In this document: positions 12,522-24,541 of the stretch, piece after piece
How the letters are laid out: each line of letters starts with the position of its first letter
Numbering within the stretch: position 1 is the stretch's first letter
Assembly: GCA_021234535.1 (NCBI GenBank)
Contig: CM037830.1
Span: 18,531,116 to 18,595,115 of the forward strand
Direction: 5' to 3'
DNA length: 64,000 nt
Source: Stichopus chloronotus
Lineage: Eukaryota; Echinodermata; Holothuroidea; Aspidochirotida; Stichopodidae
Notes under the pieces: generated by a model
What the model was told of the DNA's origin: nothing
The model's input: the letters and a program-made list of their open reading frames with translations, nothing else
Database searches by the model: none
Position numbers and translations under genes: made by a program

Positions 12522-13035
12522 AGGTAGGAGGGAGGGGAGGGAGGGAGGGATGGGAGGGAGGAGGGAGGGAGGGAGGGAGGGAGGGAGGGAGGGGGAGGGA
12601 GGGAGGGAGGGAGGGAGGGAGGGAGGGAGGGAGGAGGGGGAGGGAGGGAGGGAGGCGGGGGGAGGGATGGGAGGGAGGGAGGGAGGGAGGGAGGGAGGGA
12701 GGGAGGGAGGGAGGGAGGGAGGGAGGAGGGAGGGAGGGAGGGAGGGAGGGAGGGAGGGAGGGAGGGAGGGGAGGGAGGGAGGGAGGGAGGGAGGAGGGAG
12801 GGAGGGAGGGAGGGAGGGAGGGAGGGGGGAGGGAGGGAGGGGAGGAGGGAGGGAGGAGGGAGGAGGGAGGGAGGGAGGAGGGAGGGAGGAGGGAGGGAGG
12901 GGGGATGGAGGGAGGGAGGGAGGGAGGGAGGGAGGGAGGGAGGAGGGAGGAGGAGGGAGGGAGGGTGCGGCGTGGGAGGGGGCGGGAGTGAGGGGGGGGA
13001 GGGAGGGGAGAGGAGTGAGGAGGTGGGAGGGAGCT
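12522..13035. repeat. (GGGA)n polypurine tract with interruptions
   Basis: About 510 bases almost wholly G and A on the plus strand, dominated by GGGA units with GGA and GGGGA variants. The long frames over it (Gly/Arg/Glu on plus, Pro/Ser/Leu on minus) are translations of the repeat, not genes. Confidence 0.95.
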
Positions 13036-13066
13036 TCTTTCTTGTAGGGCGTCGTTTCTGTCTGAG

Positions 13067-13201
<135 letters not shown>

Positions 13202-13430
13202 ATGTTTGAATATTCAGGTACAGTAGCATGCAGGGATCCACCAAATCCATATTTTTGTATTGTTAGGTTTCACATATAGTTTCCAGACACGTATATCATA
13301 CCTGATAGACCTTCCAAGTTTAGGGTATATAATACAACTCTAAAAGACTTGACAAATGCATGCTATCATGTTACAGATTAGGTGATGGATCTTCCTTCTT
13401 CTTCTTCTTACACTCTGTCTTGATACTGCT

Positions 13431-13550
13431 GACCGACTCAGACTGATTGTCGCTATTCTGGAGTATAGGTTCCTTTTTATTTTACGATCTGACCCGCTCA
13501 GACTGATTGTCGCTTATTCTATGCTATAGGCTACATTTTATCTTACGATG
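13431..13550 (+). repeat. two tandem diverged copies of a 60-bp unit
   Basis: Both copies share GACYSRCTCAGACTGATTG, where R, Y and S mark differences, and end TTACGAT. Units are 13431-13490 and 13491-13550. Confidence 0.8.
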
Positions 13551-13794
13551 AGAATCGAATGTGGGCTCTCAGTCCAAAATGTTTGTAATTTAACGCATAT
13601 TCCAACAATTTCTTAGTTCTGATTCTCTCCGTTGTATGTTTGGTGAACAACTGCAAACTTCTTAAACTATCTGACAATTCGTTAAAATCTTTAATAGGCA
13701 CCAAATTATTGGGCTGCAGGTAACTCTGAAACGTGAAGGATTGCTTGAGGCTGGTATATGTACATATACACGTACCTGTAATATCTGCAACCTG

Positions 13795-13836
13795 GTGATG
13801 ATGGTGATGATGATGGTGATGATGATGATGATAATA
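13795..13836. repeat. (TGATGG/TGA)n microsatellite
   Basis: Trinucleotide-like GATGAT repeats. The reverse strand reads as poly-His, which is a repeat artefact. Confidence 0.85.
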
Positions 13837-16800
13837 GTGGCATATCGATCTCTCCTCTTTTAGGGATAGTGTATTCAACCTGTAATTAGACTTTTGTTTT
13901 TAAAATATTCTTCTTCACCGGTGCTCATTTTTCCTGATCTCTATGTCTCCGCTCTTTTATCAAAGTAAAAAAATGTTAGGAAAATCTAGACACAAAGAAC
14001 TGCAGATACAAAAACGAAAATACAGCGTCCCTCGTGTCAACAGGGAATTCGAACGCATAGTCACATACCCCAGAGACTGTAGACGTATACACCTTTTAGC
14101 TTGTTGTAGACATGACCTATACCGCATAAAGTCACTCGGTTGTCACGGATAGCGAGTCTCCGCCCAATCATGGTTGAGCTGGCAAGCGTCACCATTATTA
14201 CCAATTACGTCATATGGAAGTATCTGCACTGAACGATTTTGATATTGGGCGGCATTCTGTCAGTGGCTTTACTACCGTATAAATTTTGTCAGTTTTTTTA
14301 GTTTGTTTAGTTGCATTTGTATCAACGAACATATGAAGTATAATAACGGGAGCTAAAGTAAAACAGCACAAAAGAATCTGGGAGGTTGAGATTTGTCAAA
14401 ATTGTTTTTGGACAATATCGTTACAACTGTTAGACAATTCTCTCGAAATGCGTTGCTGAGTAGGATTCTCTCAGCTGTACCTTTTTCATGTCATGATGCG
14501 ATTTCCTGGTACAATTTTCGTAGTAATTGACAAACTGGCCTTGGTCATTCCAAAAGTGTGTGTTTGTTATCAACCACGTTAGTGAACTTAAGTGGTTTAC
14601 CCAATATTTTTACTACCAATTTATAGTTATTTCAGATGATGAGAATATTTGAAGGCCTATAACTTATGTGTATAACTGTATAATCTATATGTATACGTGT
14701 AATGCTGTTTGATAATTTTTGCATTGTCATGCATGATTGTTATTTTTTTTTTTAAATTGGTTCTATATTCTTGTACTTCCGTTCTTGCACTGATCTTTGG
14801 TTTTGTAGCACCTCTTGTATTCACCATTAGGATATTAGATATATAGCAGAATGCTTTAAGAACCCCCCCCCTCCCTTCTCCCATGACATTAACCCCCTGT
14901 CTCTCTCTCTCTTTGCATTATCGACTCTGTAATGACTAATGTTGGCAGATTTATACAGTGGTATGATCTCATTCATCCTCATTAGGAGTCGGGTGCGGTT
15001 CATTACATATACTCAAAACAAGCGCAAACTATCGTCACTTGTGGTTTGATGAAGAGTAGGTGCTGTCTTTGGTTACTTATGTAATTGTGTCAGGAGATTG
15101 AGAATAGCATGCATGTATATTTTTTTGATGTTCAGTGAACCAGTTTGAGTGACAAGGGTTGAATAAGGAGACTAGTGTAAAATTTATTCCATGTCTTAAT
15201 CCCTTGTTGCAATTTACATAGGTTCTTTGTGAAATTGCGGTGTAGAAATTCCTTCTGACGTATACACAGACGGAGGAACAGATTAGACTTTGGCTGATCT
15301 TTGGCAAGATAAGTTAACTGTGATGGACAGATGACTCTTTACTTCCTGCAGACACATGGCCTGTTTTGAAGTAACCTCTTGTTTGACAGATTTGGTGAGT
15401 TACTCTCCAAAAGGGCCTTTCTTTGTTTCCACCAAACTGTTTCCAACATTCATGTTTATAAGGAAATCTACCACTCACTAAGACATCCCAAATGTCACCT
15501 CTGGTCAAGATGAAGGCAGAACTCCATCAAGTTTGAAATGTCTCTACCAGTTATGAGGTCATCTTTGTTTCCTCGTCCCCAGTGAGAATTAGTCAATTTT
15601 AATACCATGATTGTATGTATACTTTCAATGTATCATTGTTTGTGATGGCTCTGTGGTGACAAGTTGCACGAAGGATGGATAACACTTAATTTTAAAACTA
15701 ATTACTGTATGCTCCATATTTTGGCGTAAGTGCACATGAGGTGCATGTTAACTGACTGTGTAACTAAACGGGTAATGTTGGTACTAGTAAGCTTATACTA
15801 CCCAAGCCATCGTTATAAATGTCCTTCTTCACCTACGTGCACAAGAAGCGGCAATGTCCTTAGGTTGTGACCGAGTCATACGATGGGTATACAGTGACAT
15901 AGACAAGATTATGAATATTTTGTGGCATGTGTACAACCACCGTGTCAGTGACACTTGTTTGGGCTATGCTAGGCATACTCTAGGGAGATAAGGCCAGTTA
16001 AAAGGCGTGAGTAACCATAGTATCCAGTGGACCTCAGTCAGTAGTTATATTGCACACAACTATGCGAATCAATGCTTCGTGTTCATTGTGTTTATATTGT
16101 ACAAATATTAGGGATTCCCCTGATCAGGGTTGTTTGATTTAAACCGATTAAAATCGCGATTTAAATCATGATTTTTATTTTAAAAAATCATGATTTAGAT
16201 CGATTTATTTGTTTTACATAACTGATTTGAACCATGATTTAAAACAAAAACAACCACAACCATGCCCCTGATACTTAGAATTATTGTCAAAGTTATTGGT
16301 AGATTGGAGATAAGCTGTAGTGTGATTACAGTACTGAGTGTAAAGTTGCTATATGCCAGATATAGGTGTATTACGGGAACCTAAGTATGTATTGCAATTA
16401 TCTTTGTGTAAGTGTCACATGAGTAGTCATGTACAACAAAGACACTATAATTGACCATTCGAGATAATTGACATGTTTATATCCACAAGAATGTAGCTAT
16501 CATGAAATATGGTCGATTAATTACGGTAGGCTCTCCCTACCTTGGGGTTGCCTGAGTATTAACCAAAGTGGACTTTATATTATCTAGCTGGGGAGATACA
16601 TGTGACTCCCAGTCTTACTGTATTATCGTTTTTGTGCACAATCCTAGGAGATCTCGATTGTTTAAATTCGTCCGTGGCAGGAAGTGTGATGTCTCTAACA
16701 GATAGGTCACTGTACTTATATCTCACTCCTTGTTGACCCCCCCACCTCCTGTTGGCGATATGATTGGTATCCACTGAACGAGGGCGGTCTGGCTATTGGA

Positions 16801-17200
16801 CGGTAGAAAATCTGTTCGATTCCCCTGTAGGCGATCTAGTCGAGGCCTACGTAAACTAGCTGGCTGTTGTATCAATAGACGATCTGTTCGACGCCCAAAC
16901 ACTAGATGAACCTGGTTTACTGTTAGGCTGAATGACTTAGCGGGACACCGGATTAGCGCCATTTGTCAGTCACTGGCTTAATTATCCCATACCTAGACAT
17001 GTAATGTACAGGATGAGATATTGTAGTTGCTGTGGGACACTAGAATGTATTATGTCTCTCTCATTTGACATAGCAACAGCGGCCATGGCAACATTATGAA
17101 CGATTGATATATGAGACATGAAGGGTCTAACCTGGTATGGTACTTAAGATGACCTAAACCAAACCACTAAGGGTAGGGGTCAAAATGTGTGAAGATGTGA
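13837..17200. other. intergenic, nothing recognised
   Basis: AT-rich. At 16140-16215 there is a cluster of palindromic TTTAAATCATGATTTT-like inverted repeats, probably a remnant of a dispersed repeat. No exon with both good splice sites and family similarity. Confidence 0.4.
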
Positions 17201-17234
17201 GTGTATGTGTGGGTGCCAAAGAAAATTTCAATTT

Positions 17235-17681
17235 CAAAAGTTTGCGTCCTGCAACTCCTCCTAGACCATACATCCGATGAGGACCAAAGTTATTAGATAG
17301 GTGACCCATGGTCTAAGGTTGTGTCTCCCGTCAAACTTTAAGGTGAGAGGTAAACTTGAAGGTTAAATAAGTGAAAATCTTAAATTCGCCACCGAAATCT
17401 TAAATTTGACACCGAAATGTTTGCGTCCGCAACTCCCAATAGACTGCTAAGTGGATGAGGGTCAAAGCTGGTAGATAGGTGACCCATAGCCTACAGCTGT
17501 GTCTCTCGTTAAAATTTAAAGTCAGAGGTCAAAGGTCAAATTAGCGAAAATCTTAAATTCGCTGTATGTCTTAATAGAATTAGGCTATTTACATGGGACC
17601 TCCAAATATACGACTTGTATACAAAATTTTATGTAAAATCACTTTTTTATGTGTTTTGAGGTCAAAGATCCATGTGAGAAT
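17235..17681 (+). repeat. diverged repeat family, units A and B
   Basis: Unit A (about 17235-17400) and unit B (about 17412-17670) share blocks such as GTTTGCGTCC, CAACTCC, GATAGGTGACCCAT, GTGTCTC and GAAAATCTTAAATTCGC. Unit B contains a perfect AGGTCA A AGGTCA direct repeat at 17526-17538. A third unit lies at 18740-18995. Confidence 0.8.
17526..17538 (+). promoter_or_regulatory. perfect DR1 nuclear-receptor half-site pair
   Basis: AGGTCA repeated with one base between. This is the consensus for RXR, HNF4 and COUP-TF type dimers. It lies inside a repeat unit; activity is unknown. Confidence 0.4.
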
Positions 17682-18700
17682 GCGCCCTTTAGTTCCACTG
17701 CCGTGAGTTGGAAGCCGCTGGCTTCCAACTCACGTTTGAAGGACAAATTCTTTCCCTCGTCGGTGACGTATTACGTAACCGCTACCTCCGCGATGATGAC
17801 AGAATTTTTCAGCTACACACCAAAACGTGGCCCTATTTTTGCATGTTATTGGATAAAGGATACCAAGATAGTGTTTGATGGCTCATTTACACCCGATTAT
17901 GGGGTTGAATTTTTCAATTTGCTGCAGAATTCGTCAAAATACTTACTTCCAGATGCCTAATCCTTACAAAAATCGTTTAAGGTTTGCCGTTCCCTAAGTG
18001 TGCGTCCTTCTTGCAAAATATCTCATACCACACGATTGTTTTGGCGCAAAGCGTTGTACACAGTGTAGTGCCTGTGCAGTGCAAGTAGGACTAGACTGTA
18101 TGCTGTGTAACGTTGTTGGAGTACAGACGTTTGTACGCCACGTGGGTAACACAAACTTAAGGTGTGATCGATGTAACTTTGGGTGTTGATTTATAGTGTG
18201 ATGTTAAGGTTGAAATTATGAAGTTAAATCCATAAAATATAAGTAAAACTAAAAAGGTATAAAAATATAACATCAGTATGTTGAGAAGCCTGTCATTGAA
18301 ATCTCATGTTTAATGGGGTACAAGAACATATATTTATTTGAAAATTCACGGTAATGATACAGTCCGAATGGAGCTAATGATATTGACACTACTGCAGAGG
18401 GGGAGGAAGTTTGTTTGCGAGAAGAACACATTTAAAAACGAAAGAAGACCGTGATATTTTGTTAAATTGCTTCTTACCCAACCAAATTTTTCGTTTGAAA
18501 GTGCAATTCAATGGTAAATCGCCGTTAGATTTCGTATTTGGACATATTTTACTGTAAATTTCCCTTTTGTGTTTTATCTTGTAAAAAGAAGGCCAGTCAG
18601 GCAAGTGGAGAGCCGTTTTGAATTTCTTTGGGACGATGAGGTTGCCTTGATATGTGCCTGGGGCAACGAAAACCGGAATGGTAGTGCGATTAAAGGGCGC
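17682..18700. mobile_element. putative 1 kb insertion with GCGCCCTTTA inverted ends
   Basis: The left end GCGCCCTTTA at 17682 and the right end TAAAGGGCGC at 18691-18700 are exact inverse repeats. Similarity extends imperfectly through a CACTRCC block. The segment interrupts the DR1-bearing repeat family between units B and C. A perfect 15-bp hairpin lies just inside the left end. Internal frames (17649-17960 and 17998-18189, the latter Cys-rich) match no transposase I recognise, and no target duplication was seen. Confidence 0.45.
17702..17734. repeat. perfect 15-bp inverted repeat with 3-base loop
   Basis: The arm CGTGAGTTGGAAGCC (17702-17716) and its exact reverse complement (17720-17734) flank GCT. 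It is subterminal in the putative insertion. Confidence 0.95.
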
Positions 18701-18859
18701 TTTTTGACATGCAAATTCAGGAGTAAAAGGTCAAATTGGACACTGAAAGGTTTGCGTTGGCAACTCCTTCTAGACCGCAAATTCAATGAGGGTCAAAGTT
18801 GATAGACAGATGAATCATGGTCTGAGGTTGTGTCTCTTGTCGAAGTTTAATTTCAGAAG

Positions 18860-18872
18860 AGGTCAAAGGTCA
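18860..18872 (+). promoter_or_regulatory. perfect DR1 nuclear-receptor half-site pair
   Basis: AGGTCA A AGGTCA inside unit C, at the position matching the site at 17526 in unit B. Confidence 0.4.
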
Positions 18873-19126
18873 AATTAGTGAAAATCTTAAATTCGCTGTT
18901 TTTTCTTAATCCACAGTAGCTACTTGCATGGGACCTTCAAATATATAACGGGTATACAAACTTTTATCTAAAAATCATCTTTTAAGTGTTTAGAGGTCAA
19001 AGTTTAAGTTCAGGGGTCAAAGGGGTCAAGGTGGTGGATAGGTGACATAGTCTGAATAGTTTGAATAGTCAGTCTGAATAGTAGATATGTGGCATAGTCT
19101 GAAGTTGTGTCCCCCATCAAAATTTT

Positions 19127-19139
19127 AGGTCAAAGGTCA
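19127..19139 (+). promoter_or_regulatory. perfect DR1 nuclear-receptor half-site pair
   Basis: Third AGGTCA A AGGTCA in the same repeat region. A looser GGGTCA pair lies near 19015. Confidence 0.4.
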
Positions 19140-19160
19140 GGGGCATAGGTCAAATCTATA

Positions 19161-21957
19161 ATCGACAAATGTCTTTGAAAAGTGTTTCGTAATTTCTCTC
19201 TAGACAGTAAGTCTCATGAACTTCAAACTTTGTCATTATGTATATGATTATCACATGTAGTGTTCATCCGATCGGTGACGTCATAGGTCAATAGGGTACG
19301 TAATACAGCACTGTAGGTTCTGTTAGTGCAAGGTGCAGCATAACTTATTAGATCCTTGCTTTTCCATACAATGTGAACTAATATTTTTACCTATGCAACC
19401 ATGTTTGTACTGAGCGGTTTTATCTAAATCTATTGAGTAGGTTTACAGTATACGTATTGGCTCGAAAAAAATTGAGTCATATAAATAATTGAGACGTGTT
19501 TCTTAGAACTACAACAAAAGGCCCAGAATGGCGGGAAAGGAAATGAAAGGATTACTTTGACGCACAGGCGACCTGCGTGGGAAGTATGTACTTTGACGCC
19601 CACGTGACTTCTACATTCACACAATATTTGAACGTTCCTTACAAATCCAAGCGTGCTGAGCCCAGCTACGTGTACTTATGTACTCTTTATTATCTTATTC
19701 GCTGGGTGTTTGATCAAACTCTTGATCGACTATAATATATACATGGAACAGAGTGAATGATTATGGACAATGATCGAGATGATATGAAACTCCGTGGATT
19801 GCCCTCTTGTTAATATGTTGTTATATTTGGCAAATATATACTGTTGCTTTTCGAGGGTTACCTGTGTAAAATTGTGTGCATGTGTATTTACATCATGTAC
19901 TCCATGTCACCTCAGATATCCTCCATTACAACAGTATGAGACTAGAGTTTATAAAGAGTTGAGCCGCAATTGACACGGTGGAGTAACCATCAGAGGAGAT
20001 CACCTTAAATAATCTGTGCAATACAGTTTCCCAATTTCCCTTGTATGAGTGTAATTCCCCTTGTAGATTTGCTTAGTGAATGAACAATGTTGGCGTATCT
20101 TATTGATGAGCGTTTGTTCAGGTATTTTGACAAGGCTGGTATTTGAGCACCCGTATATTTTGTCATATTCTGAAAGCTGTTAAACGAACACCTCTTTATT
20201 AGCCTAAATTGAAATAGCGACCTCTAATTTCCTTTACGTTTGTGTAAGAATTACGTCGCTACAGTAAAGTAGGTGGGAAATACAAATTTTATGTCATTTA
20301 TTTTCTGAGTTTGTATCGTTTTTGACTTTCACTTTATGTTTTTCTGATTGTTATTTTTCCTTGTTGGGTTCGTTTTAATCTCACGTTATTTTGTTCTTGA
20401 CTAAGTTATTTTTGTTATTCTGAAATGTATCGTTCAGTTACTGAGTTTCCCTTGTTTTTACGAGCGAACAGCGAAGACTAGCAGTCGTGTCTCAACCTTT
20501 GAACAGACTGTGCATGGTATGACTAAACATTGCTTCCAATTTAACAAAGAGAAAATTGCTTAAAAAACTTTTAAATGAGTATTAGAATTAATATATGGTT
20601 TCTGGAATACTTTATAGACTACTGCATTTAGGGCGGTTTGCACAACACGACGACTGTAAAACCCTTGAATAGCACCCTTTTCACCGTTTTGTAAACGGCT
20701 GTTCCTTATCAAAATCTCAACACTTCACAAGGGTATTCTGAAAATTTAATGTTTAAAATACATTTCTGTAGACTTTGGGGCTTCTATTTTATTCTGATAG
20801 AGGGACAAAATCTTAAAATTTGGTTGTCAATATTTCAACTCAGCAGGTTAGTGCTGCAAGGTTACAAACTCGTTTGTTTTATATCCCGATTAAAAGAAAG
20901 ATGACATATGGAAACACGTCAAGCTGTTTAGTATCACTTTGCAAACTGATCAACATAATTTGCTGGTGTGCGTGTGTGAAAGGACTTGATGGTATCATAA
21001 TGTATGTGTTCACTGGCAGCCTTCAGACAGGTTTTCGAAGATCAAGGTGGCAAATGTTTGTGCTATACAGTGTTCCTTTTTTAAGATTATTATTTAACCT
21101 AGGCCTAGAAACGATGCAATTAGCCCACGGTTAAGGTCTTTTTAAACGTTCCTACAAATCGTATCATGATATAGTAAACGTTGACTGGAGCAAAGTAAGC
21201 AAACTGTAGCGAAGGTGTAACTGTAAGGCTAGGCTGAGTCAAGTCTAAGTTAGCGAACGGACTCGTAGTGTATAGATTTCTACGCTTTTTCTCAGTCGTA
21301 AGTTTGCTACGTTTATCACCCCATATGAGCTTGTCAGTGCAAGCAATAAACAGCAGTGTATTACCTCCGTGATACCACAGTCGCGTTTAGAACTGCATTC
21401 ACGAGTGTGAACGCTTCGCATTCTGGTTCTGACTTCGACTTTTTTTTCTCCTAATTCTTCAGTCTTTCTGCCTTTTTTTTTTGCTTTTAGAACTTTCGTC
21501 GTTAGTCTCCATTTGTTTTATTTTTCTGACTTTCTTTTCTTTTTGCTTGCCTGTGACATTTTTGTTTTTCTGAGATCTCTATCCTGTTAGCGTTAAGTTA
21601 GAAGTGACGTAATCTTTCTACATCACTAGTGCAAAAAACAATTGCATAAGTGAAGCAGACGGTGCGATTCCTTTGAACCTGAGTTGCATCCAAAGACATC
21701 TATTTAGTTCATACGTTCAGATTCGATGAACAGTCATAGGAGCTTAAAGTGTCACGTTGAAAAAGCACATCGGAAAACTTTGTCCATAGTCATACCATTG
21801 TCAGTTGAAAGGTTTGAAAATTCAAGTTAGTTTTCAACTTCAGAAGCGTTCTGTTGCTTGTCGCAGTAGACCATTTTGAGATTGCCTAAGTTGCTGACCA
21901 TGGGTACACCTTCCTCATTACAATTTGCCACAACTTGCGAAGAAAATTGGTAAAATT
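19161..21957. other. intergenic, nothing recognised
   Basis: AT-rich, with poly-T at 21441-21482. The 104-codon plus frame at 20820-21134 has no recognisable domain and is not supported by splice signals. Confidence 0.4.
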
Positions 21958-22045
21958 CAAAAAGTAATTAATTCGTATGAACATCTTTCAAAAGGTAATT
22001 AATTTAAAAGGTAATGAATTCGTATGAACGTCTTTGAATTTTGAA
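21958..22045 (+). repeat. two tandem copies of a 47-bp unit
   Basis: AATTCGTATGAACRTCTTT occurs at 21970 and 22017 within longer matching sequence containing GGTAAT[TG]AAT. Confidence 0.75.
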
Positions 22046-22095
22046 GTTTAAAGTTCGATGAGGAAGCCCATATGTGCTCATCATTGAAGGATCTT

Positions 22096-22371
22096 CTACC
22101 ATGCTGATCGTGGATGAACACCCACGAGGTTCGTCAACGCTTTTCGATAAGTGTCCAAGGATAACGATTTAGGGGTGAAACCAGACAATCCCCAAAGCAG
22201 ACCCAAACCTACTTCCTGCACCACCATTTCACATCCCCACGTGACGGACGAGAGCGTATCGCGCAGTCTACAGCAACTTACCCAACGGCTTGAAGGAGTG
22301 GGGAACCTGCTCAACTCAGCAGCCCATCTGCTGCACCGAGCAACCTGAAGCGAACAAGAATTAAATTGCAC
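22096..22371. other. GC-richer block, possible degraded coding remnant
   Basis: Both strands are open for more than 60 codons and the base composition is richer in G and C than its surroundings. The plus frame (22151-22348) has a helical, Leu/Gln-rich end (LQQLTQRLEGVGNLLNSAAH) that could be a retroelement gag relic. I recognise no conserved motif, so this is only a suggestion. Confidence 0.2.
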
Positions 22372-23294
22372 CTCAGTTCAAACTGACACAGCTTCACAGA
22401 ACGAGACAAATTTGAATCACCAGACTCAAAGATTGCAAAGTTAGTTTCCACCTTAATGATTTTCGACTGGCTAAATCTCTACATATGCCTTATTCTTACA
22501 CGCCCGTCTGTCTTGATCCCACAGAGGAAACCAGTTGTTTTGATTTGTGAGCCAATAGTTCTACCTTGTCTGTCTCCAGGAACCTTTACATCAAAGCAAT
22601 TTTCTACATAATTCTTTTCATAGGACATAGACAGCTGCGAAAAATACCTTGAACACCAACTACAAAATTGAAAGTATCACGCGAAAGTTGTGTTGTCTAA
22701 GGTTTACCCAACACACGAAAGTCGAACAGTTTAACATGTATCTCCTGCTAAATAACATCTCCTTAGTAAAGGTAGGAAGTAATGGTCGCGTTGCTTACAT
22801 TCATTGCATTACATTAATGTGTCATCATGTATACTACTATACAAGAGGATTACAGCTGCAAAGTTGATTCTCTAAAATGGAGAATGAATAAAAATAAAGT
22901 AAAATGTTTTTTGTCACACTTTTTTGTCACACTACCGCAAGCTTACTCTTCCAATCACATGATATCTACTGCAGTAGCTGACTCTTTAAACCATAAAGCA
23001 AATCCCGAAATACTTTGCACTTCTGAATCTTAAAAAAGCGGTAGAAAAAATCTTATCATTAGATTTCAGCGGCAATGTCCAAATCAAAGCTCATGTAAGT
23101 AATACACTTTGAACTAAAATTTCTGAACTTTTGACCCCTGTAATATTCATTTTCTTAATATCTTGTCGTCCTCGAAAACGACCAAGGAAGTAACGAAAAT
23201 AAACTCAAGAATAAAGGGAACATTTTTTCAAGGAAACGTAAAGTAAAAGGGTCTTACATATGTACGATGACTCAACTTACATTTGCAACAATTA
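22372..23294. other. intergenic, nothing recognised
   Basis: AT-rich single-copy-looking sequence without exon signals. Confidence 0.4.
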
Positions 23295-23556
23295 GATCAA
23301 ACTCTCTAAAAGTAAAAGTGAACTTCACTACAAATGAGTTGGTAAGGACCCACTCGTAGTTACAGTAACTGTTATACAGAATGTAGAGAAAATTGACTCT
23401 AAAAAGATCGATATTTAATTTCATTTGTATGAAATGATCGCTCCATCCGGAGTGATGTTTTACTTCATTCCGTGTGAAATTCACTCTTGCTACACGTGAA
23501 CCCTGCAAACACTCATTCTCTGTAGTGAATTTCACTCCTTTACTTTCGAGTTGATG
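23295..23556. mobile_element. foldback/MITE-like element with about 45-bp inverted ends
   Basis: The reverse complement of about 23295-23341 aligns with about 23511-23556. Shared blocks are CTCATT, GTAGTGAANTTCACT and TTTACTTT. The 11-base palindrome GTGAANTTCAC occurs at 23318-23328, 23474-23484 and 23525-23535. No coding capacity beyond a spurious 87-codon frame. Confidence 0.6.
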
Positions 23557-23837
23557 ACCTTTAAAACTTCCAGATGAAATAGAAAAGACACGTTACACAG
23601 TTCATAAGTTTAGATTTTGTACTTCTGTACTTCTATTAATAATTAGTTGAATATATACATGTAAAAAATGTAAAACATCATCAATTACTCTTCAGCATTG
23701 ACCAGTGTTTGAGTCTTGGGTGTTGACCTGCTCTCGACGTAATCACCTTTGAAAAATGTTTTGCATATTCCTTCATAACGCGATTCTATGAATCTTTAGT
23801 ACCACCAAATTCAAACATACACAAATTTGTTTGGCAT

Positions 23838-23870
23838 ATCAGATTATAGGATATAATCCTATAATCTGAT
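23838..23870. repeat. perfect 15-bp inverted repeat with 3-base loop
   Basis: ATCAGATTATAGGAT, loop ATA, then its exact reverse complement. AT-rich, so it may be a cruciform or a small element remnant. Confidence 0.95.
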
Positions 23871-24407
23871 AATAGTAAACTCTTATTTTGCGAAGGAAAG
23901 TCTGTTCTCGGCCATCAATACCACTTCGATATACATTGTCATATTCTACATTCATTGTGACATGAAAAATGTCGACAGTATAGTTAACATTCAAACATGA
24001 GAAAACTTTGGTTATAGAGTAGTAAGTTTGTCTAGGACTAAATTCTGATGACGATTATTAGATTGTCGTGCTGATCCTTACTATCATGAAAAATATTTGG
24101 ATTTTTACAGTCACCAAAGTGGCCCTATCACAAGAAACGCCCTACAAAAATCTTCATCAAATGAATGCAAACGCAAATCAAATCAAATCTCGAAGAGTGA
24201 ATATAAAATCTCTTAGATATAAAAAACTCAATCTTAAAAGTATGAAACAGGCAACTCAATTGGCTGCATGATAAAAGTCAAAGGAAGGTTAACTCGTTGC
24301 TGATTGTGATTTCCATACTGGTGCAATGATTTGCCAGCAGAATACATCAGACCACAACTTTCCATTTTGATCACTATGTTCAGCAGTTGGGTACGTTATA
24401 TGACGCG

Positions 24408-24541
24408 TTAACAATAATAAATACGAAACGGATAAATAGATAAATGAACGACGAATCTGCGGCCATTTAAATTAAAGTACTGACAGCTAGCACTTGCAAT
24501 GTTGCATTCGAAAATCTCACATCCATGTCTATTCATACTCA
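24408..24541 (-). CDS. candidate last exon of the Kazal-like gene
   Basis: About 300 bases after exon 2's donor, acceptor TTTTAG opens a frame in the required phase. It encodes about 43 residues with CEIFECNIASASC and ends at a stop. The acceptor lacks a long pyrimidine tract and no domain is recognised. Confidence 0.28.

Larger units (their letters stand above)
18701..19160 (+). repeat. diverged repeat family, unit C and tail
   Basis: Repeats the blocks of units A and B (GTTTGCG, CAACTCCTTCTAGACCG, GTGTCTC, GAAAATCTTAAATTCGC, GGGACCTTCAAATATA). It carries two more perfect DR1 pairs, at 18860-18872 and 19127-19139. Confidence 0.8.

Noticed and set aside
13543..13878. Reverse-strand frame with a poly-His stretch
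   Set aside because: The His run is a trinucleotide microsatellite; the rest shows no domain or splice support.
16800..16870. Possible tRNA around GTTCGATTCCCC
   Set aside because: Only the T-arm-like word is present; no acceptor stem or anticodon arm could be paired.
20820..21134. Plus frame of 104 codons
   Set aside because: No family resemblance and no splice signals to connect it to anything.
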